Shown piece after piece: positions 52,681 through 61,424 of a stretch of 64,000 nucleotides of DNA. The notes beneath the pieces are model-generated. The model was not told the DNA's origin and ran no database searches. It saw only the letters and a program-made list of their open reading frames with translations. Numbering within the stretch: position 1 is the first letter of the stretch; every line of letters starts with the position of its first letter. Position numbers and translations under genes: made by a program. Source of the stretch: Tomitella biformata AHU 1821 (GTDB lineage Bacteria > Actinomycetota > Actinomycetes > Mycobacteriales > Mycobacteriaceae); the NCBI RefSeq assembly GCF_000524475.1, contig NZ_BAVQ01000037.1, positions 1 to 64,000 on the forward strand, written 5' to 3'.

Positions 52681-53268
52681 ATGGGCGAGTTCTCTCGTAG
52701 CGAGGTTGAAGCGGCCTTCCGCCACTACTTCATGGTGGGGCAGGGCACGGAAAACTGGGAGGGGTGGGCGCACCTATTCACCGGCGATGCCGTCTACCAC
52801 GACCATTACTACGGAAAGTTCACCGGACCGGGCGAGATCACGCGATTCATCGAGGGCACGATGGGGGCGGCCCCGCACGTCTACAACCCCTTGGTCTGGT
52901 ACGTGATCGACGGCAACCGGGTGGTGTACGAGGTGCTGAACCGGGCAGACAACCCTGAGCCCGGCGGCCCGCCGATCGAATTCTCGTCGTGGCAGAACAT
53001 CATCTACGCCGGCAACGGGAAGTGGCGTTCGGAGGAGGATATCTGGCTGATGGGTGAGATGAAGCGGTTCGTCAAGGAGTACAACGAGGCGTTGGCGAAG
53101 TTCCCGCAGACCGAGGAACAGAGGCTCAGTCGCAGGGACTGGGGCGACTGGGTGGACTGGGCGAGGCCCGCAGACGGACATGAGACCAGGCCATCCTGGA
53201 TGGACAGGGAGAATTTCGCCCCCTATGGCAGTCGCGCCGAGTTGGATGTCGGTGTGCGCAACAGTTGA
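52681..53268 (+). CDS. NTF2/SnoaL-like protein, long form
   Basis: 195 residues. The N-terminal half is a SnoaL-like fold: VEAAFRHYFMVGQG, WAHLFTGDAVYHDHYYG and VWYVIDGNRVVYEVLNR. The C-terminal 60 residues are a charged, Trp-rich tail (RRDWGDWVDWARP) not seen in short members. GAGAGG lies nine bases before the ATG. Function unknown; a hydratase or isomerase of a small organic substrate is possible. A perfect hairpin terminator follows. Confidence 0.82.
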   Translation: MGEFSRSEVEAAFRHYFMVGQGTENWEGWAHLFTGDAVYHDHYYGKFTGPGEITRFIEGTMGAAPHVYNPLVWYVIDGNRVVYEVLNRADNPEPGGPPIEFSSWQNIIYAGNGKWRSEEDIWLMGEMKRFVKEYNEALAKFPQTEEQRLSRRDWGDWVDWARPADGHETRPSWMDRENFAPYGSRAELDVGVRNS

Positions 53269-53275
53269 GCGAATC

Positions 53276-53301
53276 GACCCCCGGCCAGTCGGCCGGGGGT
53301 C
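53276..53301. terminator. Bidirectional hairpin terminator
   Basis: GACCCCCGGCC (53276-53286) and GGCCGGGGGTC (53291-53301), perfect 11-bp arms with loop AGTC, between convergent NTF2-like and MDR reductase genes. Confidence 0.82.
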
Positions 53302-53322
53302 TGCGCTCCGCGGGATCGACGA

Positions 53323-54339
53323 TCAGGCGATGCGGATGATCGTCTTGCCCACGGTGCGGCGGTGCGCGACAGCCTCGAGGGCCTCCCGTGTCTGCTCCAG
53401 GGGGAACTCGGCGCTGATCACGGGCCTGATGCGGCCGGACGTCCACATCGCGGTGAATTCCTCGCGGTCCCGGGCCGCGCTGGCGGGGTCGTGGGACGCG
53501 AAGGTGCGGATCTCCAGGCCCTTGACGGTGACCCCTTTGAGCAGCACCAGGTTGAGCGGAATGCTGGGGATCTCGCCGCTCGCGTAGCCGAGGGTGACGA
53601 ATCGGCCGCCCCACCGCAGTTCCCGGAGCGCGAGCTCGGCGAGCGGCCCGCCGACCGGGTCGATGACCACATCGAGCTGTCCCGCCCCGAGGCTGCTCCG
53701 CAGCGATTCGCGCAGGCCGTCGTCGGCGTAGTTCACGGTGTGGGCCGCGCCCTTGCCCCGGGCCGCGGCGAGCTTGTCCGCCGACGACGCGGCGGCGACC
53801 ACGTTCGCCCCGAGCGCGGTGGCGAGCTCCACCGCGGCGAGGCCGACTCCGCCGCCAGCGCCGAGGACGAGCACGTTCTCGCCGGGGCGGACCGCCGCTG
53901 CGGAGCGGAGCGCATGGAATGCGGTGAGGTGGCAGACCCAGGTTGCGGCGGCCTCGGCGAAGGAGACCGTCTCGGGGATCAGCACGGCCGCGGACGCGGG
54001 AGCGAGGCAGTACTCGGCGAAGGCGTTGGGCGCGAGAATCGCGACGCGGTCGCCGAGGCGCAGCCCGGTGACACCGTCGCCGAGCGCCGCCACGGTGCCC
54101 GCGGCCTCGTTGCCCGGGATGAATGGCAGCGGGGTTTGCAACTGATACGACCCGGCGATCATCAGCGTGTCCGGAAAGTTGACCGCGGCGGCGTGGACGG
54201 CCACCAGGATCTGGCCGGGCCCGGGGCCCGGCACCGCCACGGAGTCGAGCCTGATCTCGTCGGGGACGCCGATCTCGTGGATACGGGCGGCCCTCATGGT
54301 CGCCGCTGGCGTGCCGCTAGTGGTACCGCGCACCGTCAT
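53323..54339 (-). CDS. MDR family NADPH:quinone oxidoreductase-like protein
   Basis: 338 residues. Medium-chain fold with VNFPDTLMIAG, IPGNEAAGTVAALG and nucleotide site LGAGGGVGLAAVE (160-170). No catalytic or structural zinc cysteines are present, so it is a quinone- or enoyl-type reductase using NADPH. GGAGAG lies seven bases before ATG 54339; a start at 54297 is an alternative. Divergent from the APH kinase, with a GTCAGA element 14-19 bases beyond its start. Confidence 0.92.
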   Translation of the reverse strand: MTVRGTTSGTPAATMRAARIHEIGVPDEIRLDSVAVPGPGPGQILVAVHAAAVNFPDTLMIAGSYQLQTPLPFIPGNEAAGTVAALGDGVTGLRLGDRVAILAPNAFAEYCLAPASAAVLIPETVSFAEAAATWVCHLTAFHALRSAAAVRPGENVLVLGAGGGVGLAAVELATALGANVVAAASSADKLAAARGKGAAHTVNYADDGLRESLRSSLGAGQLDVVIDPVGGPLAELALRELRWGGRFVTLGYASGEIPSIPLNLVLLKGVTVKGLEIRTFASHDPASAARDREEFTAMWTSGRIRPVISAEFPLEQTREALEAVAHRRTVGKTIIRIA

Positions 54340-54352
54340 TTATGAACTCTCC

Positions 54353-54358
54353 GTCAGA
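54353..54358 (+). promoter_or_regulatory. GTCAGA element between MDR reductase and APH kinase
   Basis: Context TCCGTCAGATTGAT, nearly the same as the minus-strand copy at 43192-43197. It sits in the 5' leader or promoter of the MDR gene, and 89 bases before the APH start. A GTCTGGCGG nonamer lies at 54392-54400. Confidence 0.45.
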
Positions 54359-54410
54359 TTGATTTGTGGGCTGCTACCAGCAGGTTTGGGAGTCTGGCGG
54401 CAGGGAGTAA

Positions 54411-54439
54411 TTGTATTCTACACTTAGGGTAACTATATT
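54411..54439 (+). promoter_or_regulatory. Promoter giving a leaderless APH kinase transcript
   Basis: -35-like TTGTAT (54411-54416), 17-base spacer, -10-like TATATT (54434-54439). The APH ATG begins 8 bases after the -10, where transcription would start, and no Shine-Dalgarno is present, so the mRNA is probably leaderless. Confidence 0.6.
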
Positions 54440-54446
54440 CTGAAGT

Positions 54447-55508
54447 ATGACGGAACTAACAGATAGCAACGCGGTGAGCGCGCCGGCGCCCACCCTCGAC
54501 ATCGAGTCCCTCAGCCGGTGGATGGACGCGCAGGGGCTTCCAGGCCAGGGCGAGCTGGCCCAGGCTCGATCGCTGGTCGGAGGCTCGCAGAACGAACTGT
54601 TCGAGATCATTCGCGGCGGGGAGAAGATGGCGCTGCGTCGCCCGCCCAGCTACGGCGTCGAGGGGCGGGCCAAGGTGCTGATGCGTGAGGCCCGGCTGCT
54701 CAAGGCGCTCGCCGGCACCGACGTCCCCCACGCGGGACTGCGGGCCGCCACCGACGACGAGTCGGTGATCGGCACGCCCTTCTACCTCATGGACCTGGTC
54801 GACGGCTGGAGCCCGATGGGCGCCGGGTGGGTGGCCCCCTTCGACGTGAACCTCGAGGCCCGGGGCGGCCTCGCGATCGAGCTGGTCGACGGAGCCGCGA
54901 AGATGGCGCGCGTGGATTGGAAGGCTCAGGGGCTCGAGGGCTTCGGCAAGCCGGAGGGTTTCCTGGACCGCCAGGTCGACCGCTGGCTCTCACACCTGTC
55001 GGGCTTCAAGTTCCGGGAGATCCCCGGGCTGGAGGAGACCGCGAAGTGGCTGCGCGCGCACCAGCCGAAGTCCTTCACCCCCGGCATCATGCACGGCGAC
55101 TACCAGTTCGCGAACGTCATGTACCGCCACGGGGAGCCGGCGAAGCTGGCCGCGATCATCGACTGGGAGATGGCCACGATCGGCGATCCGCTGCTCGACC
55201 TCGGCTGGGTGCTGGTCGGGTGGCCGCCCGAGGGGGACGCGATGCAGCACGCCCGCTACCTCAACTACGACGGCATGCCGTCGCGGGAGGACATGCTGGA
55301 GCACTACTCGAACGTCAGCGGCCGCGACGTGTCCGACATCGACTACTACGTGATCCTCGCGCGGTTCAAACTAGCGATCGTGCTTGAGGCTAGCGTGGCC
55401 CGCCATGCCAAGGGCCAGGCGGACGACCGCGTCGCCCGGTTCGGGCCAATCGTCCTGGAGCTGATGGAATTCGCGGCCTCGCTGGCCAAGACCACCCCGC
55501 TGCGCTGA
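54447..55508 (+). CDS. APH-family phosphotransferase paired with acyl-CoA dehydrogenase (ACAD10/11-type kinase)
   Basis: 353 residues. APH fold with nucleotide-side LVGGSQNELFEI, catalytic loop MHGDYQFANVMY and metal site IIDWEMATIGDPLLDLGW. It is followed 44 bases later by an acyl-CoA dehydrogenase; the two correspond to the fused halves of ACAD10/ACAD11. In those and in Pseudomonas LvaA the kinase phosphorylates a 4-hydroxyacyl-CoA, making the phosphate the leaving group for the dehydrogenase-fold partner. I infer the same here. Leaderless start supported by the adjacent -10. Confidence 0.9.
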   Translation: MTELTDSNAVSAPAPTLDIESLSRWMDAQGLPGQGELAQARSLVGGSQNELFEIIRGGEKMALRRPPSYGVEGRAKVLMREARLLKALAGTDVPHAGLRAATDDESVIGTPFYLMDLVDGWSPMGAGWVAPFDVNLEARGGLAIELVDGAAKMARVDWKAQGLEGFGKPEGFLDRQVDRWLSHLSGFKFREIPGLEETAKWLRAHQPKSFTPGIMHGDYQFANVMYRHGEPAKLAAIIDWEMATIGDPLLDLGWVLVGWPPEGDAMQHARYLNYDGMPSREDMLEHYSNVSGRDVSDIDYYVILARFKLAIVLEASVARHAKGQADDRVARFGPIVLELMEFAASLAKTTPLR

Positions 55509-55552
55509 CCGTCGACACGAGACCTACCAACCTGAATCACGAGGAGTAAGAG

Positions 55553-56830
55553 ATGGCATGGGATTTCGAGACCGATCCAGAATTTCAGAGCAAGCTCGAC
55601 TGGGTGGCGCGCTTTGTGCGTGAGGAGGTGGAGCCCCTCGACCTGGTCTGGCCGTACGACAACTACAAGCCCCTCGACGACGAGCACCGCCGGATCGTGG
55701 ACCCGCTCAAGCAGCAGGTCCGCGACCAGGGGCTGTGGGCCTGCCACCTCGAGCCGGCGCTCGGCGGACAGGGCTTCGGGCAACTGAAGTTGGCCCTGCT
55801 CAACGAGATCCTCGGCCGGTCCACGTGGGCGCCGATTATCTTCGGCACGCAGGCGCCCGACACGGGCAACGCGGAGATTATCGCCCACTTCGGCACCGCG
55901 GAGCAGAAGCAGACGTACCTGCAGCCACTACTCGACGGCGAGATCTTCTCCTGCTATTCCATGACCGAACCGCAAGGTGGGGCCGACGTCTCGGGCTTCA
56001 AGACCACCGCCGTGCGCGACGGCGACGACTGGATCATCAACGGCTGGAAGTTCTTCTCCTCCAACGCCCGTTACGCGACGTTCTGCATCGTCATGGCGTA
56101 CACCGACAAGGACGCGGGCCCGCACAAGGGCATGTCTATGTTCCTCGTCCCGACGGACACGCCGGGGCTGAACATCGAGCGCAATCTCGCGCTGATCCAC
56201 GAGCCGGTGGAAGAGGGTTCCGAGGCCTACATCCACTACGACAACGTGCGGGTGCCGTCCACCGCCTTGCTGGGCGGCGAGGGCCGCGCGTTCGAGGTGG
56301 CGCAGTTCCGCCTCGGTGGCGGCCGCGTGCACCACGCGATGCGCACGGTCGGCCTCGCGCAGCGTGCGCTCGACATGATGTGCGAGCGGGCCCTGAGCCG
56401 CACCACCCGCGGCAAGCCGTTGGCCGAGCGCGAGACCGTGCAGACCTACATCGCCCAGTCCTATGCGGAGCTTCAGCAGTTCCGGCTGTTCGTCCTGCAG
56501 ACCGCGTGGAAGATCGACAAGACCAAGGACTACTCGCAGTGCCGCACGGATATCAGCGCCATCAAGTTCCTGACACCGAAGGTGCTCCACGACATCGTGC
56601 AGCGCTCGATCCAGGTTCATGGCGCGCTGGGCGTCACGCAGGACACCCCGCTGAGCAAGATGTGGGTTTCGGCGCCGGTGATGGGCCTGGTGGACGGGCC
56701 CACGGAGGTGCATCTGCGGCAGGTCGCCATCGGCGTCCTCAAGGGGCACCACAAGACGGACGGCCTGTGGCCGACGGAGCACATCCCGTCCAAGTTGGCC
56801 GCGGCGAAGGGGAAGCTCGGAATCGCTTGA
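55553..56830 (+). CDS. Acyl-CoA dehydrogenase, ACAD10/11-like
   Basis: 425 residues. FAD-type ACAD segments YSMTEPQGGADVSGF, WIINGWKFFSSNA, and the C-terminal IQVHGALGVTQDTPLS are visible. The usual GGTSEI motif is replaced by DGPTEVHLRQ, characteristic of the ACAD10/11 branch. With the upstream kinase it likely converts a 4-phosphoacyl-CoA to an enoyl/isomerised product instead of simple dehydrogenation. GAGGAG lies six bases before the ATG. The hydrolase gene starts 41 bases after its stop. Confidence 0.93.
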   Translation: MAWDFETDPEFQSKLDWVARFVREEVEPLDLVWPYDNYKPLDDEHRRIVDPLKQQVRDQGLWACHLEPALGGQGFGQLKLALLNEILGRSTWAPIIFGTQAPDTGNAEIIAHFGTAEQKQTYLQPLLDGEIFSCYSMTEPQGGADVSGFKTTAVRDGDDWIINGWKFFSSNARYATFCIVMAYTDKDAGPHKGMSMFLVPTDTPGLNIERNLALIHEPVEEGSEAYIHYDNVRVPSTALLGGEGRAFEVAQFRLGGGRVHHAMRTVGLAQRALDMMCERALSRTTRGKPLAERETVQTYIAQSYAELQQFRLFVLQTAWKIDKTKDYSQCRTDISAIKFLTPKVLHDIVQRSIQVHGALGVTQDTPLSKMWVSAPVMGLVDGPTEVHLRQVAIGVLKGHHKTDGLWPTEHIPSKLAAAKGKLGIA

Positions 56831-56871
56831 GGCGGTGATGGTGTGGGAGAAACCAACTGAGAGGCAGTCGA

Positions 56872-57603
56872 TTGCGCACGGGAATTGTATTGATCCATGG
56901 CGGCCAGCACACCGGGCAGTGCTGGCAGCCGACAGTCGACTACCTGCGGAGGGTGCGGCCGGACGTCGAGGTCCTGGCGGTCGACCTCCCCGGCCGCGGC
57001 GACAATCCAGCCGACCTGGCCAGCGTGGGGATCGCCGAGTGCGTGGCCTCGGCGGTGGCCGACATCGAGGGCGCGGGACTGACGGACATCGTGCTGGCTG
57101 CCCACTCTATGGGCGGGGTGACCTTGCCCGGTGTGGCGGCGAAGCTGGGCGCGGACCGCGTCGCACACCTGGTCTTCATCGCCGCCGCAGTGCCGCCCGA
57201 GGGCTGGTCCATCGCGGACAACCTCACAGGTGCGCTCCAGGAGGAGGTGCTCGAGAGGGTGTCGGAGTCCGCGCCGCCGCCCGCAGTGTTCCCGCGGGAG
57301 CTGGCGGAGCAGCTGTTCTGCAATGGGATGAGTGCCGAGCAGGTGGATTTCGTCGTCGGCCAGATGTGTCCAGAGAGCAGCCTGCTGGCCACCCAGCGCG
57401 TGGATCGGACGCGGATGCCCGCGTCGATTCCGCGGACCTGGGTGCTCACCGCGCAGGACCGCGCGGTCGCCCCGGCGCAGCAACGCCGGCACATCGAGAA
57501 CCTGGGCGGAGTCGGCAATATCGTGGAGATCGACACCTGCCACGACGTGATGGTCAGCGAGCCGGCGGCGTTGGGGGAGGCATTGCTCGCCTGCCTCCCC
57601 TGA
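56872..57603 (+). CDS. Alpha/beta hydrolase (esterase-like)
   Basis: 243 residues, start TTG 56872 with GAGAGG seven bases upstream. The fold is shown by VLIHGGQHTGQCW (oxyanion), AAHSMGG with nucleophile Ser79, an Asp in TAQDRAV and a His in DTCHDVM near the C-terminus. The layout resembles plant methylesterase-like and hydroxynitrile lyase-like hydrolases. It probably hydrolyses an ester or thioester produced or consumed by the kinase/dehydrogenase pair. Confidence 0.87.
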   Translation: MRTGIVLIHGGQHTGQCWQPTVDYLRRVRPDVEVLAVDLPGRGDNPADLASVGIAECVASAVADIEGAGLTDIVLAAHSMGGVTLPGVAAKLGADRVAHLVFIAAAVPPEGWSIADNLTGALQEEVLERVSESAPPPAVFPRELAEQLFCNGMSAEQVDFVVGQMCPESSLLATQRVDRTRMPASIPRTWVLTAQDRAVAPAQQRRHIENLGGVGNIVEIDTCHDVMVSEPAALGEALLACLP

Positions 57604-57633
57604 GCTCGCCTGCCGCCCCTTGGCCGTCCATCC

Positions 57634-58425
57634 TCAGAAGTCGGTGCCCCCGTCGACATTGATGAGCGCCCCGGTCAGGTAGCCCGCGCGGGGGGAGAGC
57701 AGGAAGGCGATCAGCTCTCCGACCTCGTGGGGCTGGCCGGGGCGCGCCAGGGCGGCATTCAGTCCCCACTCCTCGACCATCACCCGCTCGAGGGCCTCGT
57801 CGTACGGGTAGCCGCGCGACTCCGCGACCTGTGCGCGAATCGCGCGGAGGGCATCTGTCTCCACCGCCCCCGGGCAGACGCAATTTGCCCGGACTCCTTG
57901 GCCGCCATAGGCTTTCGCGATGCCTTTGGTGAACACCGCGACGGCGCCCTAGAGCGACGCGTAGGGCAGGCGGGCGATCTCGGGTGCCCGGACCGAGTAG
58001 GCGGCGGTGGTGACAACGGTGCCTCGGGTCTCGACCAGATGCGGGAGCGCGGCCTCGACGGTGCGGCTCACGCCCAGTAGGACGTCGCGGAACGCCGCGG
58101 TCCACATGGCGTCGGGCGACTCGATGGGGTCCTTGCCGAGAATGCCGGTGGTCGTGGCCACCCCGTCCAAGCGGCCGAGGAATTCGACGGCGGCGTCGAC
58201 CGCGCGTTCGGCATCGCCCTCGACGCTGACATCGAAGGCGACCCCGCGCGCGTGCGGGGAGCCGTCCGCCCGAAGGGTCTGGGCCGCGGCCTCCGCGCGT
58301 CCGAGATCGCGTCCGACGACCACGACGGACGCGCCGTCGGCGGCCAGCACCCGGGCCGTCGCCAAGCCCATCCCGGCGGTGCCGCCGACCACGAGGTATC
58401 CCTTGTCTCGAACTAGTAGGTCCAT
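57634..58425 (-). pseudogene. SDR gene interrupted by amber codon at the catalytic Lys
   Basis: A full-length SDR reading frame of 263 codons if the internal stop is ignored. It has GGTAGMG, catalytic Ser region VTTAAYSV, Y155-A-S-L and then TAG (complement at 57949-57951) exactly where the Lys of YxxxK belongs, followed in the same frame by GAVAVFTKGIAKAYGG and a normal C-terminus (VDGGTDF). One base change from AAG would restore it. Both halves look otherwise intact, so the change is recent, a sequencing error, or a recoded codon. The two fragments would be inactive separately. Divergent from the SDR at 58650. Confidence 0.88.
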
Positions 58426-58556
58426 AGCGGTGCGGGTTCCTCCCGGTTTGGGCGCGCCGACGCTCGGGCCGTGGGGCTCGAGGGCGAGGGCTCGCAAGCG
58501 TGGTGGTGGGCGGGGCGGTGTGCGGGCGGCTCGTCAAAACGTCCGCGCCACGCATT

Positions 58557-58580
58557 CCAATATTGTACATTGGCGTCAGA
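58557..58580. promoter_or_regulatory. Inverted repeat and GTCAGA element between divergent SDR genes
   Basis: CCAAT (58557-58561) and ATTGG (58569-58573) form a short inverted repeat around ATTGTAC, immediately followed by GTCAGA (58575-58580). It lies 70 bases before the plus-strand SDR start. Confidence 0.45.
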
Positions 58581-58649
58581 TATCGGCTATTGAATGAGAT
58601 GCTCTCGGAGCCGCGCGGACGCGTTGGCGGGCACCTGGCAGAGGGAGGC

Positions 58650-59411
58650 ATGGCTGTGCGTTTCAGCGGGAAAGTCGCGATCGTCACCGGCGCGGGCAAC
58701 GGGATCGGGGAGGCTTGCGCGCGGACGTTGGCAAGCCAGGGCGCGGCAGTGCTCGTCACGGACGTCGACGACGTGGCGGGCCGCCGCGTCGTGGCGGAGA
58801 TCTCTGCCGCGGGCGGTGTCGCCGCCTATGCGCACGCCGACGTCTCGCGTCCAGACGACGTCGACAACATGGTGGCGCAGGCGGTCGACGTGTTCGGGGG
58901 ACTGCACCTCGCGGTCAACAACGCGGGCGTGGCCCACCCCCTCGGCCGTCTGCACGAGCTCGCCGTGGCGGACTTCGACAGGGCCGTCGACGTGACGCTC
59001 CGCGGCACCTTCTTGTGCATGCGGGCCGAGCTGGCGCACTTCGTCGCCGCGGGCAGCGGCGCCATCGTCAATATGAGCTCGTGTGCGGGGCTCAAATCGG
59101 CAGAGCAGATGCCGGGTTACGTGGCCTCGAAGCATGGAGTCCTGGGCCTGACGCGAAACGCGGCGATCGACTACGCGACGGACGGCATCCGCGTCAATGC
59201 CGTCGCGCCGGGGACGATTGCGACGCCGGCCATCCTCTCCTACCCGGCCGAGCTGCAGCAGAAGTGGCAAGGCCTCATCCCGATGGGGCGGATGGGACGG
59301 CCCCAAGAGGTGGCGGACTTGGTCGCGTTCCTGCTCTCCGACGAGGCCTCGTTCATCACGGGCAGCACGTACGAGCTGGACGGCGGGATGATGCAGGCCC
59401 TGCCTAAATGA
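58650..59411 (+). CDS. SDR family NAD(P)-dependent oxidoreductase
   Basis: 253 residues. [14 protein letters not shown], catalytic Ser in NMSSCAG and Y-V-A-S-K, ending in the usual VDGG-like LDGGMMQ. Active-site complete, unlike the divergent SDR. GAGGGAGG is very close to ATG 58650; GTG 58656 has better spacing and is the alternative. It lies 43 bases before the LysR gene on the same strand. Confidence 0.92.
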   Translation: MAVRFSGKVAIVTGAGNGIGEACARTLASQGAAVLVTDVDDVAGRRVVAEISAAGGVAAYAHADVSRPDDVDNMVAQAVDVFGGLHLAVNNAGVAHPLGRLHELAVADFDRAVDVTLRGTFLCMRAELAHFVAAGSGAIVNMSSCAGLKSAEQMPGYVASKHGVLGLTRNAAIDYATDGIRVNAVAPGTIATPAILSYPAELQQKWQGLIPMGRMGRPQEVADLVAFLLSDEASFITGSTYELDGGMMQALPK

Positions 59412-59454
59412 CCGGCGTGAGCACTCCCGGTTCCGCGAGCTGAGGAGGCGCATT

Positions 59455-60351
59455 GTGGAGATCCAGCAATTGCGATGCTTCGCCGCCGTGGCCGACCACG
59501 GCTCCTTCACCAAAGCCGCGGCCGCGGTTCACGTCACCCAGCCCGCGCTCTCCCACGCCATCGCCAAGCTCGAGTCCGAGCTGGGCGTCCGCCTGTTCAA
59601 TCGGGCAGCCACCGGCGCGAGGGTGACCTCGGCGGGGAGCATGCTCCTCGAGCGCGCACGTCAAGCCCTGTGGGCCATCGAGGGCGTCGAGTCCGCGGCC
59701 GCGTCGCTGCACGGCGTCCTGGCAGGCACGCTGCGCATCGTGAGCTCACGGTCGTTCACCACGCCGTTCTCAGCGCTGGCCGCCGAATTCCATGCACTGC
59801 ATCCGCTGGTCAACCTGCAGATCTCCTCGCCGCTAGCCGAGTTCGACGTGTGCTCGCTGGTCTCGCTCGGGGAGTGCGACGTCGCCCTGGCCGGAATGGT
59901 CGAGCTGCCGCCTGGACTGGCGGCCCAAGTGCTCGACGAAGAGGCGTTGGCCGTGGTTCTTCCCGAGGGGAGCGACCTGATCGGCTCGGGCCACACGGCC
60001 TCCTGGGAGCAGGTCTCGATGCTGCCCTTGATCCTGCCGCCCACCGGAAACCCGGCGCGGCTGGGTATCGACAGGATCTTCGCCGAGTTCGATCTCACGG
60101 TCTCGGCGACCGTGGAGAACGAGGACTACGAATCCACCATTGAGTTGGTGCGGCTGGGAGTTGGCGCCTGTCTGGCCAAGTCCTCATTCTCACGGCTGCC
60201 AGCCGGGCTGCAGGTCAAGACGATCACACCGATGCGGCGCACGCAGGTCGGCCTGATCTACCGGCGGGGCGATCTGGCGCCCGCCGCCGCGGCCTTCCGC
60301 GACCTCGCAGTCTCCTACTACGCGGCCTCCCGCCGCCGTGGCCCTGGCTAG
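59455..60351 (+). CDS. LysR family transcriptional regulator
   Basis: 298 residues. N-terminal winged HTH (GSFTKAAAAVHVTQPALSHAIAKLE in parts, residues about 15-45) and a C-terminal LysR substrate-binding domain (GTLRIVSSRSF onwards). GAGGAGG precedes GTG 59455. LysR proteins usually act on adjacent genes; likely targets are the SDR before it or the TauD, SDR and ligase genes after it. The effector is unknown. Confidence 0.93.
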   Translation: MEIQQLRCFAAVADHGSFTKAAAAVHVTQPALSHAIAKLESELGVRLFNRAATGARVTSAGSMLLERARQALWAIEGVESAAASLHGVLAGTLRIVSSRSFTTPFSALAAEFHALHPLVNLQISSPLAEFDVCSLVSLGECDVALAGMVELPPGLAAQVLDEEALAVVLPEGSDLIGSGHTASWEQVSMLPLILPPTGNPARLGIDRIFAEFDLTVSATVENEDYESTIELVRLGVGACLAKSSFSRLPAGLQVKTITPMRRTQVGLIYRRGDLAPAAAAFRDLAVSYYAASRRRGPG

Positions 60352-60520
60352 CGGCCGGCGCCGGGCGGATAGCGCCATAAGTCCGGCACATGGCCCTATT
60401 CGACTTTTTCCTTGGACAGTCCGGCGCCCTCGCCGGTCTACTTAGGTCACCCGAGATTGCCGCAGTCTGGCGGCACGCAGAAGTCATCGGGCAACTCGCA
60501 CAGACCTAGGAGAACCGGCC

Positions 60521-61356
60521 ATGATCACTATCCATCCGCTTAGCAGTCGCATCGGCGTCGAAGTGGGGGTGTCTCCCTTGGTGGAGGCCTCGATGCGTCC
60601 GTCGTGGCCGAGCTGCGCGCGGCGCTCGTCGAGCACAAGGTCCTGTTCTTTCGAGATCAGCATCAGCTCACGGAGGCCGGGCAGGTTGCCTTCGGAGCGC
60701 TCTTCGGCGAGCTGGAGCAGCATCCGTTCGCCCCCGCAGCCTCCGGCCATCCTGAGCTGATGGTGTTGCGACGCGCACCGGACACACCGGTGGGCAGGGC
60801 CAAATACCCGTATGGCGAGGACTTTTGGCACTCCGACGTGAGTTGGCGCGCGGACCCTTCCTTTGGCTCGATCTTGCGGGCGAAGGAGGTCCCGGCCATG
60901 GGCGGGGACACGCTGTGGGCGGATATGGAGGCGGCGTTCGCGGGTTTGAGCCCGTCTATGCAGGAGGCGCTCCGGCCCCTGCGCGCGGTGCACGATTTCG
61001 ACAAGTCCTTCGGACCCGGGCTGCCGCCAGAGCAGAAGGTCGCGATGGCAGAGCGGTACCCGGCCGTGGAGCACCCCGTCGTGCGTACGAATCCGGACAC
61101 TGGGGCCCCGCTGCTCTACGTCAACGAGCCGTTCACCACGCGGATCGCCGGCATGGATATCCGGGAGAGCGACGCGCTGCCGCGGCTGCTCTATCGGCAG
61201 GCGAGCAAGCCGGAGTACCAGTGCCGGTTCAGCTGGCGCGCGGACTCCGTCGCCTTCTGGGACAACAGGGTGACCCAGCACTACGCCTGCCACGACATCG
61301 GCTCGGGCGTCCGCGAGATGCATCGGGTCACCATGGCAGGCGAGGCTCCGCACTGA
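60521..61356 (+). pseudogene. TauD/TfdA-family dioxygenase with a one-base frameshift
   Basis: Paralogue of the gene at 37843. It begins MITIHPLSSRIG in one frame at ATG 60521 with GGAGA upstream, then continues from about 60571 in the frame one base back. Adding one G to the five-G run at 60565-60569 restores EVGGVSLGGGLD, matching the paralogue's EVSGVAISGDLV. The rest is intact, including WHSDVSW and TQHYACHD iron ligands. An internal GTG at 60604 could give a shortened 250-residue protein lacking the first beta strands. Recent mutation, sequencing error or slippage are all possible. Confidence 0.87.
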
Positions 61357-61424
61357 GCGGGCCCACTGGCCGGGTCTGCTTTGGCCGTTGACAGTTGAGC
61401 CCCTCCGCCGTTAATGTTCATGGT

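Noticed and set aside
57634-58425. Pyrrolysine or selenocysteine-like recoding at the SDR amber codon
   Set aside because: No supporting tRNA or synthetase is visible and the lineage does not usually use it; kept only as a check in the finding.
60604-61356. Shortened TauD protein from internal GTG as the genuine gene
   Set aside because: A good ribosome site and matching N-terminus at 60521 show the ancestral start; the short form would lack the first strands.
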